This document shows positions 30,619 to 40,272 of a stretch of DNA of 64,000 nt, piece by piece. Below the pieces are notes generated by a model. That model saw nothing but the letters and a program-made list of their open reading frames with translations, ran no database searches and had not been told where the DNA came from. The first letter of the stretch is position 1. Each line of letters begins with the position of its first letter. The translations under genes were made by a program, and so were the position numbers. This stretch comes from Isosphaera sp. (lineage in GTDB: Bacteria; Planctomycetota; Phycisphaerae; Phycisphaerales; UBA1924). Location: contig PNJV01000004.1 of NCBI GenBank assembly GCA_013822085.1, positions 33,987 through 97,986 on the forward strand. The letters run 5' to 3'.

Positions 30619-32344
30619 CCGGGATCGTGTCCAGGAGCTCCTCGACGCCGCGCCAGGTGCGCTCGATGCGCTCCGGCGAGAAGCCGAACTCGATCCCCGC
30701 CGCCGCGAACAGCTCCGGCAGCGGCCGCGAGCCGCCCAGCCGCAGGGCCGCCTTGTAGCCGCGCATCGCCCGGGCCGGGTCGGCGCGGTAGACGCCGTCG
30801 AGCTGGAGCGCGCCAAGCTGGGCGATCCCGTACTCGATGTAGTAGAACGGCATGCCGAACAGGTGCAGCTGCCGCTGCCACATGGCGTCTCGGGCCTGGG
30901 CCAGGGCCACGCCCTCCTCCTGCCCGGACCAGTCCACCAGCGGCGCAAAGCGCTCGTACACGCCGGCCCACGCCGCGTCGCGCTCGGCCCGGGTGTGCCC
31001 CGGGTTGGTGTACACCCAGTGCTGGAACTGGTCGATGGTGGCGATCCACGGCAGCATCACCGCGATCTGCTCCAGGTGCACCCGCCGGGCGCGGTGCGCC
31101 TCAGCGGGGGCGTAGAACTCGTCGAGGAACGGCGCCGCGACCAGCTCCATCGTCATCGAGGCCACCTCGCAGAACTCGATCGGCGCGTCGGAGCGGTAGG
31201 CCAGGATCGGCTCGGGGCGGCACAGCAGGGCGTGGAACGCGTGCCCCGCCTCGTGGAGGATCGTCTCCACGTCGCGCTGCACCCCCACCGCGTTCATGAA
31301 GATGAACGGCAGCCTCGACCGGTCGCGCGTCGCCTGGTAGCCCCCGGGCGCCTTGCCCTTGCGCGAGGCCAGGTCCAGCGAGCCCCCGGCCCGCAGCGAG
31401 CCGAAGAGCGCCCCCAGCTCCGGGTCCATCCGCTCAAAGACGCGCGCCGCCCGCAGGACCATGTCTTGCGCATCGGCGAACGGCCGCAGCGGCGGACGAC
31501 CCTTGATGTCCACCGCCAGGTCCCACGGCCGGAGTCGCCCGAGCCCCAGGGCCTCGGCCCGCCGCGCGTTGAGCCGCCGCATCGCCGGCACCACGTGCCG
31601 CTCGACGCCCGCGGCGAAGGCGTCGCAGTCGGCCACCGTGTAGTCGAAGCGCCGCCGGGCCTTGAAGGCGTAGTCGCGGTAGTTGTCAAACCCCGCGTTG
31701 GCCGCGGCGCGCTGGCGCAGCTCCAGCATCCGGTCGTAGACCTCGTCGATGCGCCCCCGGTCGGCCAGCCGCCGCGCAGCCACCAGCGCCCACGCCTGGC
31801 GGCGCGTGGCCCGGTCCGTCTCTTCCTGGTACCGGCCCAGCTGCGCCAGCGTCATCTCCTGCCCGCGGAACTGCGCCGTCATGGCCCCGCACACCTGCGA
31901 GTACTCCTGGTCCAGCTTGGACAGGGCCGTCTCGATCGGCACGTTCTCGGGGCGGAACAGCTCCACCGCGGCCCGGATGTCGCGCAGCAGCACGCCGTAC
32001 CGCGACGGGTCCAGGCCCGCCGCGTGCGCGCTCTGGGCGATCTTGCGGTCCAGCTCGAACCCCGACTCCTTGAGCCCGGGCTGGACGCCCTCGACGAACG
32101 CCAGGTACGCCGCGTTAGCACCCGCGTCGTCGGTGTGGCAGGTCATGGCGATGTACAGCTCGCTCCCGGCCTGCGCAGCGGCCGCGTCCAGCTCGCTGCG
32201 GTCGAGGATCAGCCGCTCCAGGTCGCCCGGCGAGCCGATCGGCCGATCGATCAGCGCCGCGTACAACGGCCGCAGCTGCTCCCACTTGGTCGCGTCGAGC
32301 CCGGGCGGAACATAGTCGGAGGCGGGCGTGAACGTCGGGATCAT
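30614..32344 (-). CDS. M3-family oligoendopeptidase (PepF-like)
   Basis: ETILHEAGHAFHALLCR zinc motif; MIPTFTPASDYVPPGLDATKWEQL start. Confidence 0.92.
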   Translation of the reverse strand: MIPTFTPASDYVPPGLDATKWEQLRPLYAALIDRPIGSPGDLERLILDRSELDAAAAQAGSELYIAMTCHTDDAGANAAYLAFVEGVQPGLKESGFELDRKIAQSAHAAGLDPSRYGVLLRDIRAAVELFRPENVPIETALSKLDQEYSQVCGAMTAQFRGQEMTLAQLGRYQEETDRATRRQAWALVAARRLADRGRIDEVYDRMLELRQRAAANAGFDNYRDYAFKARRRFDYTVADCDAFAAGVERHVVPAMRRLNARRAEALGLGRLRPWDLAVDIKGRPPLRPFADAQDMVLRAARVFERMDPELGALFGSLRAGGSLDLASRKGKAPGGYQATRDRSRLPFIFMNAVGVQRDVETILHEAGHAFHALLCRPEPILAYRSDAPIEFCEVASMTMELVAAPFLDEFYAPAEAHRARRVHLEQIAVMLPWIATIDQFQHWVYTNPGHTRAERDAAWAGVYERFAPLVDWSGQEEGVALAQARDAMWQRQLHLFGMPFYYIEYGIAQLGALQLDGVYRADPARAMRGYKAALRLGGSRPLPELFAAAGIEFGFSPERIERTWRGVEELLDTIPA

Positions 32345-32483
32345 CGTGGCTCCTGCTTCCGGCCCGCCCTGGCCTGCGTCGGCGGCCCGCGTCCGATCCT
32401 TGGTGCCCCGCCACGCCGGCGCCGGGCCTCTCTTGGCAACGCCGGGCTTCTTGGCCAAGCCGGGCCCGCGTTCGGCGCCGCGG

Positions 32484-33428
32484 CTACGGGCGGTTGAGAT
32501 CGATCACTTGCACGGGCGGTTCGGCGGGGGGCTTGGGGGCCTTGGCCGCGTTCTCTGCGCGCTGGGCGTCCTCGGCCGAGCGCACCAGGCCGGTCACGAG
32601 CGTCCCGAGATAGATCACCACCGCCAGGGCCACGTGGATCAGCGCCACGGTGTGGATCTCCGCCAGCGGGCGCCGCACGAACGCCACCAGCGCAAGCCAG
32701 TACGCCCCGGCGCCCATGCCCAGGGCCAGCACCGCGCCCAGCTGCCCCCACGGCATCGGCACGTTGGAGACCGCAAAGAACCCCGCCACCGCCACCCCCA
32801 TGACCCCCGCGGCGCGTTCCAGCTTGCCCACGCTCAGGCCCGCGGCCCAGGCCGTGCACGCCAGCGCCGCCACGCCCACGCTGGTGTACACCGCGATGCC
32901 GAAGACCGTCGCCCCGATCCGACCGACCGTGAGCAAGAACCCGGAGCCGGGCACCGCCGAGAGCCCAGCGAACACCATCGCCAGCACCGCCACGGCCCCC
33001 ACCACCACCGCCAGCACCACCGGCTGCGGCCAGGCCCCAGTGATGAACGTGCCGGCTGCGACCTCGCCGCCGGGCCCTGCGCCCGCGGGGGCCGCGCCGC
33101 CCGCCCTGGTCCCTTCCGGTTGCCCTGCGCCGGACCCGGCGACGCCCGCAGCGGGCTGGACCTGCCGCGCCGAGTGCGCCCTGAACCGCTCGATCGCCTC
33201 CAGATCGGGCCGATCGCCCAGCTGGATCTGCTCGTCCCCGTGCTGGGCGTCGTGGGCCGGCGCCGGCTCGGTTGCACCAGCCGCCCGGCGAGCGGGGGCC
33301 GCGCCGCTGGGAGCAGGGCCAGCGGCGGACGGGCCGACGGGAACCGGTCCCGCAGCGGGCTGGCCGTCGTGGCTCGGGTGGTCCGGCGCGGGCTCGGGCT
33401 GAGCAAGGTTGAAAGGCTGGTCGGCCAT
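32484..33428 (-). CDS. Membrane protein with Pro/Ala-rich cytoplasmic N-terminus
   Basis: MADQPFNLAQPEPAPDH...; multiple TM segments in C-terminal half. Confidence 0.7.
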   Translation of the reverse strand: MADQPFNLAQPEPAPDHPSHDGQPAAGPVPVGPSAAGPAPSGAAPARRAAGATEPAPAHDAQHGDEQIQLGDRPDLEAIERFRAHSARQVQPAAGVAGSGAGQPEGTRAGGAAPAGAGPGGEVAAGTFITGAWPQPVVLAVVVGAVAVLAMVFAGLSAVPGSGFLLTVGRIGATVFGIAVYTSVGVAALACTAWAAGLSVGKLERAAGVMGVAVAGFFAVSNVPMPWGQLGAVLALGMGAGAYWLALVAFVRRPLAEIHTVALIHVALAVVIYLGTLVTGLVRSAEDAQRAENAAKAPKPPAEPPVQVIDLNRP

Positions 33429-33460
33429 GGGAGATCCTTGGCCCGCCGGGGCGGGGGCTT

Positions 33461-34783
33461 TCAGGGCTCCCCGGCGCTGGCGGGGCCCGGCGTCGCTGCG
33501 GGCGGGACGGCCGGCGCGCGCAGCAGCACGTCCATAAGAGTGTGCCCCTGGGGGACATGCCAGCCGCCCAGCGCAGCCTGGGCCTCGGTGAGCCGGGCCG
33601 CCCGGCCGGGGGCCACGCCGGCGCCAGCGATCAGCACGGGCACCGGGGCGTCGTGGTGGCGGCGCGTGCTCACCAGCGTGGCGTGATCGGGCAGCACCAT
33701 CACCCGCCAGCGCCCGGGCCGGTCGCGCTCCAGGCTCCGGACGATCGGCCCGACGACGTGCCGGTCGATCGCCTCGATCGCGGCGACCTTGGTGCGCCAG
33801 TCGCCCTGATGGCTGGCCTCGTCGGGGGCCTCCACGTGGCAGCAGACCACCCCGTGGTCGGCCAGGGCCTCGACCGTGGCCCGCCCCTGGGCGGCGTAGT
33901 CGTTGTCGTGGTAGCTCGTCACGCCCGGCACGCGCAGGCGCGTCCACCCGATCAGGTGCGCGATGCCCGCCAGCAGGTCCACCGCGGTGGTCATGGCGCC
34001 GCGCACGCCGAAGCGCCCCTGAAAGCCGGGCATGCTCGGCCGAGTGCCCTGGCCCCAGGGCCAGGCCAGGTTGGCCGGGCGCTTGCCCGCGGCGCGGCGG
34101 GCCGCGTTGACCGGGTGCCCGGGCAGCGCCGCCGCTGAGGCGGCGATCATGGCCCCGAGCACGCGCTCGGCCTCCAGCGCCGCCTCGCCGGTGTTGCGCG
34201 CCGTGGGGGCGTGGTGGCGCCACGGCTTGCCCGGCACCTCGTGCGGCGGCGTCGTGACGACCTCGCCGTGGGCAAGCCCCGACCAGTTGGCCCAGACGCC
34301 GCGGTAGGACACCCCGTGACGCAGCTCCGACCGCCCCCACACCCCCGGCACAGCTGCGCCCCAGGCCCGGGCCAGGGCCTCGAAGAGCTCCCGGGCCTCG
34401 GCGTCGCTGATCGCCCCGGCTGAGTGATCGAGCATCAGCCCCTCGTCGGGCGTGCCCGGCTCGCCCACGCTGACGAGGTTCACGCGGTACAGGTGCGCAC
34501 CCGCCGGCGGGTCCAGCCCGATCGCCGCCGCCTCCAGCGGGGCCCGGCCGGTGTGGTACTCCCGCGGGTCGTAGCCCAGCAGGCACATGCTGCACACGTC
34601 CGACCCCGCCTGCCACCCGGGCGGCGTCGTGCCGGCCGTCCCGACTGCGCCCCTGCGAGCCAGCGCGTCCAGCGCCGGCGTCTGGGCCGCCTCCAGCGGC
34701 GTGCGCCCCCCCAGCTCGGCAAGCGGCTGGTCCGACGCCCCGTCGGCGATGATCACCACGTGCGACTGCGCCGGCGCGGCCAT
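33461..34783 (-). CDS. apgM: Cofactor-independent phosphoglycerate mutase (ApgM-like)
   Basis: VVIIADGASDQPLAELGGRTPLEAAQTPALDALARRGAVG; HVEAPDEASHQGDWRTKVAAIEAIDRHVV. Confidence 0.9.
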   Translation of the reverse strand: MAAPAQSHVVIIADGASDQPLAELGGRTPLEAAQTPALDALARRGAVGTAGTTPPGWQAGSDVCSMCLLGYDPREYHTGRAPLEAAAIGLDPPAGAHLYRVNLVSVGEPGTPDEGLMLDHSAGAISDAEARELFEALARAWGAAVPGVWGRSELRHGVSYRGVWANWSGLAHGEVVTTPPHEVPGKPWRHHAPTARNTGEAALEAERVLGAMIAASAAALPGHPVNAARRAAGKRPANLAWPWGQGTRPSMPGFQGRFGVRGAMTTAVDLLAGIAHLIGWTRLRVPGVTSYHDNDYAAQGRATVEALADHGVVCCHVEAPDEASHQGDWRTKVAAIEAIDRHVVGPIVRSLERDRPGRWRVMVLPDHATLVSTRRHHDAPVPVLIAGAGVAPGRAARLTEAQAALGGWHVPQGHTLMDVLLRAPAVPPAATPGPASAGEP

Positions 34784-34820
34784 GCGCCCAGCGTATCACG
34801 CCCGGGGCGTAATCTCGGCC

Positions 34821-35963
34821 ATGCCCACCCGACCCCGTACGCCCGCACGCTCGCGCCGCAGCGCGCAACCCCGCCCGCACACCCCCGCGCCCGCCACGCT
34901 CCCCGACGGCTTCAACCCCGACGACGCGGCCAAGCCAGGCTCGGGCGTCTTCGGGCTCCCGTACACCCTCGAGCAGGCCCGGATCGTCCTCCTGCCCGTC
35001 CCGTTCGACGCCACCACCAGCTTCGGCGGCGGCACCAGCGGCGGGCCCGAGGCCATCCGCGCCGCCTCGGCGCAGGTGGACCTGCACGACGGGCAGTTCG
35101 GCGACGCCTTCCGCTGCGGCATCCACATGACCCGGCCCCCGCGCTGGATCCTGCCCCTGTCCCGCCGCGCGCGCGCCGCGGCCCTGCCCATCATCCGCGC
35201 CGGCGGGATCGACCCGCGCCGGGCGACCAAGGCCCAGCGCCGCGCGCTCGAAACCGTCGGCCGGGCCTCGGAGCGCATCGAGGCCCACACCCGCCAGCTG
35301 TGCGCCCAACTGCTGGCCCAAGGCAAGGTCCCCGGCCTGATCGGCGGCGATCACTCCACCCCGCTGGGGGCCATCCGGGCCTGCGCCGAGCACGCCGCGC
35401 CCGACGGCGGCATCGGCCTGCTGCACGTCGACGCGCACCTGGACCTGCGCGACTCCTTCGAGGGCTTCGCCCAGTCCCACGCCTCGATCATGCACAACGT
35501 CCTGACCCACGCCCCCGGCGTGCGCGCCGTCGTCTCGATCGGGATCCGCGACGCCGGCCGCGCCGAGCTGGACCTTGTCAACGCCCACCCCCAGCGCCTC
35601 TACGCGCACACCGACCTGGCCTGGGCCCAGCTCATCGACGGCGGCCGGACGTTCACCGAGCTGGTCCAGGAGGCGCTCGGGCCGCTCCCCCAGCGCGTCT
35701 ACGTCTCCTTCGACATCGACGGCCTTGACCCCTCGCTCTGCCCGCACACCGGCACGCCCGTCCCCGGCGGGCTGAGCTTCCAGCGGGCCTCGATGCTCCT
35801 GGGGCTCCTGGTCGCCTCCGGCAGGCGTGTGATCGGCTTCGACCTGGTCGAGGTCTGCCCGGGCCCGAGGGGCAACACCTGGGACGCCACCGTCGGCGCC
35901 CGCGTCCTGTACAAGCTCTGCGGGGCCGCGGCCCAGGGCCTGGCCAGCCAGGGTCACCCCTGA
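34821..35963 (+). CDS. speB: Agmatinase/arginase-family ureohydrolase
   Basis: GLIGGDHSTPLGAIRA, LLHVDAHLDLRDSFEGF, YVSFDIDGLDPSLCPHTGTPVPGGLS. Confidence 0.94.
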   Translation: MPTRPRTPARSRRSAQPRPHTPAPATLPDGFNPDDAAKPGSGVFGLPYTLEQARIVLLPVPFDATTSFGGGTSGGPEAIRAASAQVDLHDGQFGDAFRCGIHMTRPPRWILPLSRRARAAALPIIRAGGIDPRRATKAQRRALETVGRASERIEAHTRQLCAQLLAQGKVPGLIGGDHSTPLGAIRACAEHAAPDGGIGLLHVDAHLDLRDSFEGFAQSHASIMHNVLTHAPGVRAVVSIGIRDAGRAELDLVNAHPQRLYAHTDLAWAQLIDGGRTFTELVQEALGPLPQRVYVSFDIDGLDPSLCPHTGTPVPGGLSFQRASMLLGLLVASGRRVIGFDLVEVCPGPRGNTWDATVGARVLYKLCGAAAQGLASQGHP

Positions 35964-36054
35964 CCCAGCGGCCGCGTACATCCCCTAGACCGCCACGCGC
36001 TGAGGCCCGCTGACGGCCGGTGTACCCAGATCCCGGGGGTCTACAGTCCAACCG

Positions 36055-36732
36055 ATGGAGCCGATCGGACCGCAGACCGACCACCCTGACACCGCGGCGC
36101 CCCACGGGCCCGACCCGTGGCTGGCTCGGCTGGGCCGACCGGTCGATCCCGACCTGCCGCGCACCGAGCCCGATCCGACGGCGGTCGAAGAGCTCCGCAC
36201 CATCCTGCGAAAATCCCTGGCCAAGTCCCTCTCCCGCCGCGGGGTCAGCGACGCCGACCTGGACGACTTTGCGCAGGAAGCGACGGTGCGGGTGCTCTCT
36301 CGGCTGGACAACTTCCGCGGCGACAGCCGGTTCACCACCTGGGCGATCTCCGTGGCCACGCGCGTGGCCCTGACCCACCTGCGGACCCGCCAGTGGCAGG
36401 CCCGCGGGCAGGACGTGGACGCCGACGACTACCTGGGCACCCGCGCCGACCCCGGCGCCCAGCGCCCCGACCAGACGCTGGAAAAGCACGCGGTGCTCGA
36501 GGCCCTCCGGCGGGCGATCCACGAGCGCCTGACCGAGAAGCAGCGCTCGGCCCTCTTGGCCGAGCTGGGCGGGGCACCGACCCACGTGGTCGCAGAGCGG
36601 CTGGGCATGACCCGCGGGGCCCTGTACAAGCTCACCCACGACGCCCGCAAACGCCTCAAAGAGGCCCTGGAATCCGCCGGGTACACCGACGGCGACGTAA
36701 GCCGCGCACTCAACGGCGCATCGCACAACTAG
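36055..36732 (+). CDS. RNA polymerase sigma factor, sigma70/ECF-like
   Basis: DLDDFAQEATVRVLSRLDNFRGDSRFTTWAISVATRVALTHLR; C-terminal HTH VVAERLGMTRGALYKLTHDARKRLKEAL. Confidence 0.9.
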   Translation: MEPIGPQTDHPDTAAPHGPDPWLARLGRPVDPDLPRTEPDPTAVEELRTILRKSLAKSLSRRGVSDADLDDFAQEATVRVLSRLDNFRGDSRFTTWAISVATRVALTHLRTRQWQARGQDVDADDYLGTRADPGAQRPDQTLEKHAVLEALRRAIHERLTEKQRSALLAELGGAPTHVVAERLGMTRGALYKLTHDARKRLKEALESAGYTDGDVSRALNGASHN

Positions 36733-36734
36733 TC

Positions 36735-37034
36735 ATGGACATCACCCCTGACAAGCTCAAGCTGCTCCTGCGTTCGGTGGTCGAGGCCCGCCACGAGGAG
36801 ATGTGCTGCGACGAGTGGCTCGACCACATCGGGGGGTACGTCGAGGCCCTGCGGGCCAACCGCCCGCTGGTGGGCAAGCTCCAGGACGTTCGCCACCACA
36901 TGAACATGTGCCCGGAGTGCGCCGAGGAGCTCAGGACGATCCTCGACTCGCAGGACGCCCCCCCGCACCAGCCGCGCACGGGCCCAGGCTGGGATATCAG
37001 CAGCCCCAACCGCCCGAGCGACCCCAGGGCCTAA
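36735..37034 (+). CDS. Putative zinc-finger anti-sigma factor (100-codon ORF)
   Basis: Immediately follows the sigma gene; HHMNMCPEC (H-x3-C-x2-C). Confidence 0.75.
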   Translation: MDITPDKLKLLLRSVVEARHEEMCCDEWLDHIGGYVEALRANRPLVGKLQDVRHHMNMCPECAEELRTILDSQDAPPHQPRTGPGWDISSPNRPSDPRA

Positions 37035-37146
37035 GAGCCGCCCTCGTGGTGGTTGTCTCCGTGACGGCGCGCGTCCGGGTCCGAAAAGCCATGGGCAAGT
37101 CACGGGCTATCCGCTTCTTGTGCCCGCCGGGTGTGCTATAGGGTGA

Positions 37147-37172
37147 AATTCCCACGCGTAGGCATGGGAATT
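37147..37172. promoter_or_regulatory. Inverted repeat AATTCCCA-N10-TGGGAATT upstream of second sigma gene
   Basis: Perfect 8-bp arms at 37147-37154 and 37165-37172 in an AT-richer patch. Confidence 0.5.
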
Positions 37173-37323
37173 CGTTCAATTCGATCAGACCGCGCTGTTT
37201 GAGGGGTAAGTGCGCACGCCTATCGCGTCTCTCATGGCGGCGCGGGGCGCGATCGCCCCGACTACCCCGCCCCCCCCACCAACCCCCACCCCCGCCTGTG
37301 TGTTGTCGACGCGAGAGCAACCG

Positions 37324-38115
37324 ATGGCACGATGGTCGTCTACAGCACAGGTTCAAGCCCTGCCCAGCACAGCGAACGCTGGGCGATTGGGACTGGTACA
37401 GTCAAGCGGGACCTCGGGGCCGTACCGCCTCGACGGGCGCCCGGAGGCATCAGGCACGGCCGGCGGTTTGGAAGGACGGTCACGGTTGGCCCACGCTCCT
37501 GAACCTTTCGGCGCTGACAGCCGCGACGACAACGCGCTGATCGAGGCTTATCGGGCCGGGGAGTCGGGCGCGCTGGAAGTGCTTGCCAATCGGTACTTTT
37601 TAGACCTGATGCGGTTCCTCACCCGCCTGACGGGGGACAGGAACTCCGCTGAGGACGTTTTCCAGGAAGCGTTCCTCCAGGTTCACCTCTCGGCGGAGTC
37701 CTTTGACGCCACGCGGCGGTTCAAGCCGTGGCTTTTTACGATTGCGGCGAACAAAGCCCGGGACCTGCTTCGTAAAAACGCTCGCCGGCGGACGCTCGAT
37801 TTGTCCAGCCCCGTCGGTGGGTCGTCCGGCTCAGACGAAGGCGTGACCTTTGTGGACCTCATGGAGGTCGAGGTCTCCCAGCCGGGCGAGGAGGTCTCCG
37901 GGCGCGAGCGTGATCGGATGGTCCAACAGGCCGTGACCGATCTGCCCGTGCCGCTCCGCGAGGTGCTTCTTCTGGCGTACTTCCAGAAGATGTCATACAA
38001 CCAGATCGCGGACGTGCTGGAGATACCTCTCGGGACCGTCAAGAGCCGCTTGCACGCGGCTGTTGCGGCCTTTGCCCGCAAGTGGCAGGCGGTCTCGAAG
38101 GGGCACGGGCGCTGA
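37324..38115 (+). CDS. ECF-type RNA polymerase sigma factor
   Basis: NRYFLDLMRFLTRLTGDRNSAEDVFQEAFLQVHLSAESFDATRRFKPWLFTIAANKARDLLRK; SYNQIADVLEIPLGTVKSRLHAAV. Confidence 0.94.
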   Translation: MARWSSTAQVQALPSTANAGRLGLVQSSGTSGPYRLDGRPEASGTAGGLEGRSRLAHAPEPFGADSRDDNALIEAYRAGESGALEVLANRYFLDLMRFLTRLTGDRNSAEDVFQEAFLQVHLSAESFDATRRFKPWLFTIAANKARDLLRKNARRRTLDLSSPVGGSSGSDEGVTFVDLMEVEVSQPGEEVSGRERDRMVQQAVTDLPVPLREVLLLAYFQKMSYNQIADVLEIPLGTVKSRLHAAVAAFARKWQAVSKGHGR

Positions 38116-39560
38116 TGAGTCAGGGCGACAATCCGAATCAGTTTCAGTCGTGCGGTGCTGGCCCGGGCGGCTCGGGTCATGACGGCCCCGCGGTGGGCCT
38201 GACCGCTGAATCCGCAGCGGCGCTCGACGCGTTGATCTCGGCCCGGGGCCGGGTCGAGGGCCTGCCGGTCGCGCAGCGTCTCATCGCTGGGCGTGCCCAG
38301 CGCCTGCTTGGCGCCCTGGAGCTAGACGGCGCGCTCCTGAGCGAGCTCGAACGCTCCCGCAGCAGGGTCATCGCCGGCGTGCGCGCCGCGGCGCGGTCGG
38401 CGCACGCCCGGGAGGCTGGCGCAGGGCTGGGCCAGCCCGCTGGCATCGCCGGGTCGCTCGCTCAAGCACAGACCGACGCTCCGGCTGATCTGATCGCCCA
38501 GGACGCCGACGCGATCGACGCGCTGGTCGCTGCGGGCTGGCAGACCCAGGCTGTCGCACCCGAGCACCGGGCCCGGGCCGCCGCGGCTATGCGTCTGTGC
38601 GGCGTGCTGGATGGCGGGGGCGAGGCGGACGCAAGGGTTGGGGGAGACGGGGCGGTTGCGGGGGTCGGGGGCGGCCAGTGGGCTGCGCAGCTGGAGGGCC
38701 GGCGGGCTGAGGTCATCGGGGGCGTGCTGGCGGCGGTGTCGTCGGACGTCTGGGCCGAGCGCGGCCGGCTGAGGCTCGACCCGGCCCAGAGCGGCGCGGG
38801 CGGCAGGCGCGGGTGGTCGCTCGGGGACGTGGCGTCGCTGGCGGCGGTGCTGGTGATCGGCACCGCGGTGGCCCTGCCGGTGCTCTCGGCCATCCGCGAG
38901 GAGGGTCGCCGCCTGGCGTGCCAGAGCAACCTCGGGGCCGTGGCCGCGGCCATCGGGGCGTACCAGAGCGACAACCGCCAGAGCCTGCCGATGGCCAGCC
39001 TCTCGCTGGCGGGCACAAGCTGGTGGGACGTGGGCACCGACGCGGAGCACTCCAACTCCGCCAACCTGTACACGATCGTGCGCCAGGGGTACGCCGAGCT
39101 GGCGCAGGTGGCCTGCAGCAACGCGCCGGCCCCGACGCTCGGCGCCGAGATCGCGGCGACGCGGGCCGACTGGGAACGCCTGGAGAACGTGAGCTACTCG
39201 TACCAGAACCTGTTCGGTCGGCCCGGGGGTGGGCTGGCCTGGCGGGACTGCCTCAAGCCGTCGGTGGTCGTCTCGGACCGCTCGCCGGTGATCGTGCGTG
39301 CGCGGGCCGGCGACGCGTGGATCGACCCGATGGAGAACTCGCCCAACCACGGCGGGCTCGGCCAGTGGGTGGTGCTCCAGGACGGCTCGGCCGAGTGGAT
39401 GAACACGCCGATCAAGTCCTGCGGCGACAACATCTGGCTCCCCGAGGACGTGGAACGCCTGGCCAACGAGCAGGGCCAGATGCGTCGCGGCGGACGCGTG
39501 CGGTCGCTGCGGGGCGTCGAGACCCCGCTGACGCGCGAGGACGCCTTCATGACGCCCTGA
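38115..39560 (+). CDS. Membrane-anchored putative anti-sigma/sensor protein with prepilin/DUF1559-like exported domain
   Basis: Overlaps sigma stop (TGATG); single TM then EEGRRLACQSNLGAVAAAIGAYQSDNRQSLP; NHGGLGQWVVLQDGSAEWM. Confidence 0.75.
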   Translation: MSQGDNPNQFQSCGAGPGGSGHDGPAVGLTAESAAALDALISARGRVEGLPVAQRLIAGRAQRLLGALELDGALLSELERSRSRVIAGVRAAARSAHAREAGAGLGQPAGIAGSLAQAQTDAPADLIAQDADAIDALVAAGWQTQAVAPEHRARAAAAMRLCGVLDGGGEADARVGGDGAVAGVGGGQWAAQLEGRRAEVIGGVLAAVSSDVWAERGRLRLDPAQSGAGGRRGWSLGDVASLAAVLVIGTAVALPVLSAIREEGRRLACQSNLGAVAAAIGAYQSDNRQSLPMASLSLAGTSWWDVGTDAEHSNSANLYTIVRQGYAELAQVACSNAPAPTLGAEIAATRADWERLENVSYSYQNLFGRPGGGLAWRDCLKPSVVVSDRSPVIVRARAGDAWIDPMENSPNHGGLGQWVVLQDGSAEWMNTPIKSCGDNIWLPEDVERLANEQGQMRRGGRVRSLRGVETPLTREDAFMTP

Positions 39561-39700
39561 GAGCCCCCGGGCCCGCGGCCGAGCCGACGCTCGCCCGGCC
39601 CGGCACGGTGGGCCTTGAGCGTGGCGCGGGCGCGGTCTAATATCCCGACCCGTCCGGCGGAGCGCCGGGCCGGTTGCCGGCACGCCGGCGGAGAATGGGA

Positions 39701-40015
39701 ATGTCTGCCAACAAGCCGCACAAGGGCGTCCTCAAGCGCTTCCAGATCACCAAGACCGGGAAGGTCAAGCACAAGAGCGCCTTTAGCAAGCACCTCAAGA
39801 GCTCCAAGGCCCCCGACCGCCTGCGTCGGCTGCGCGAGGACAAGTACCTCACCACCGCTGAGGCCAAGGCCATGGAACGGCTGCTCTTCCGCCGGCTGCG
39901 CGGCAGGACTCAGCCGCTCTCGGCCATCCGCCGCAGCCCCTCGCCCGAGGAGAGCCGCAAGCTCAAGGCCGAGAAGCAGGCGGCCCGCCAGGCCGCCGCC
40001 AAGGCCGCTGAGTGA
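39701..40015 (+). CDS. rpmI: 50S ribosomal protein L35 with C-terminal extension
   Basis: MSANKPHKGVLKRFQITKTGKVKHKSAFSKHLKSSKAPDRLRRLRED; upstream of rplT. Confidence 0.9.
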   Translation: MSANKPHKGVLKRFQITKTGKVKHKSAFSKHLKSSKAPDRLRRLREDKYLTTAEAKAMERLLFRRLRGRTQPLSAIRRSPSPEESRKLKAEKQAARQAAAKAAE

Positions 40016-40107
40016 GCCGGCCGCCGGAGCACCGCGCCGCTGCCTGAGCTGGGCATCCGCGGTGCGCGTCGGAGCTAGGGTGGGGGCGTGTGAGCCGGCG
40101 TGCGGGT

Positions 40108-40213
40108 GCTCACGCCAAGGGCGTGAGCGTTGAGGGTTGGGGGAACCAAGCGACCGCGGCCCACAGCCGCGTGGACCGGCCCAGCGCCGGTCCGGTCACA
40201 GGCCCGACGGGCC
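40108..40213 (+). promoter_or_regulatory. Candidate structured mRNA leader of rplT: four consecutive perfect hairpins
   Basis: GCTCACGCC-AAG-GGCGTGAGC (40108-40128); CGCGGC-CCACA-GCCGCG (40155-40171); GGACCGGC-CCAGC-GCCGGTCC (40173-40193); GGCCC-GAC-GGGCC (40201-40213). Confidence 0.6.
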
Positions 40214-40272
40214 CCGAAGCGGCTGGGCGAGTTGCCCGGCACCCCGGGATCGGGCGGTGCAGGAGAACGACG

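Noticed and set aside
30599-32497. 632-aa plus-strand ORF
   Set aside because: Antisense to the M3 peptidase with clear HEAGH motif
32484-35981. 1165-aa minus-strand ORF
   Set aside because: Only the 32484-33428 part is a plausible protein; the remainder is out-of-frame shadow of apgM and antisense to speB
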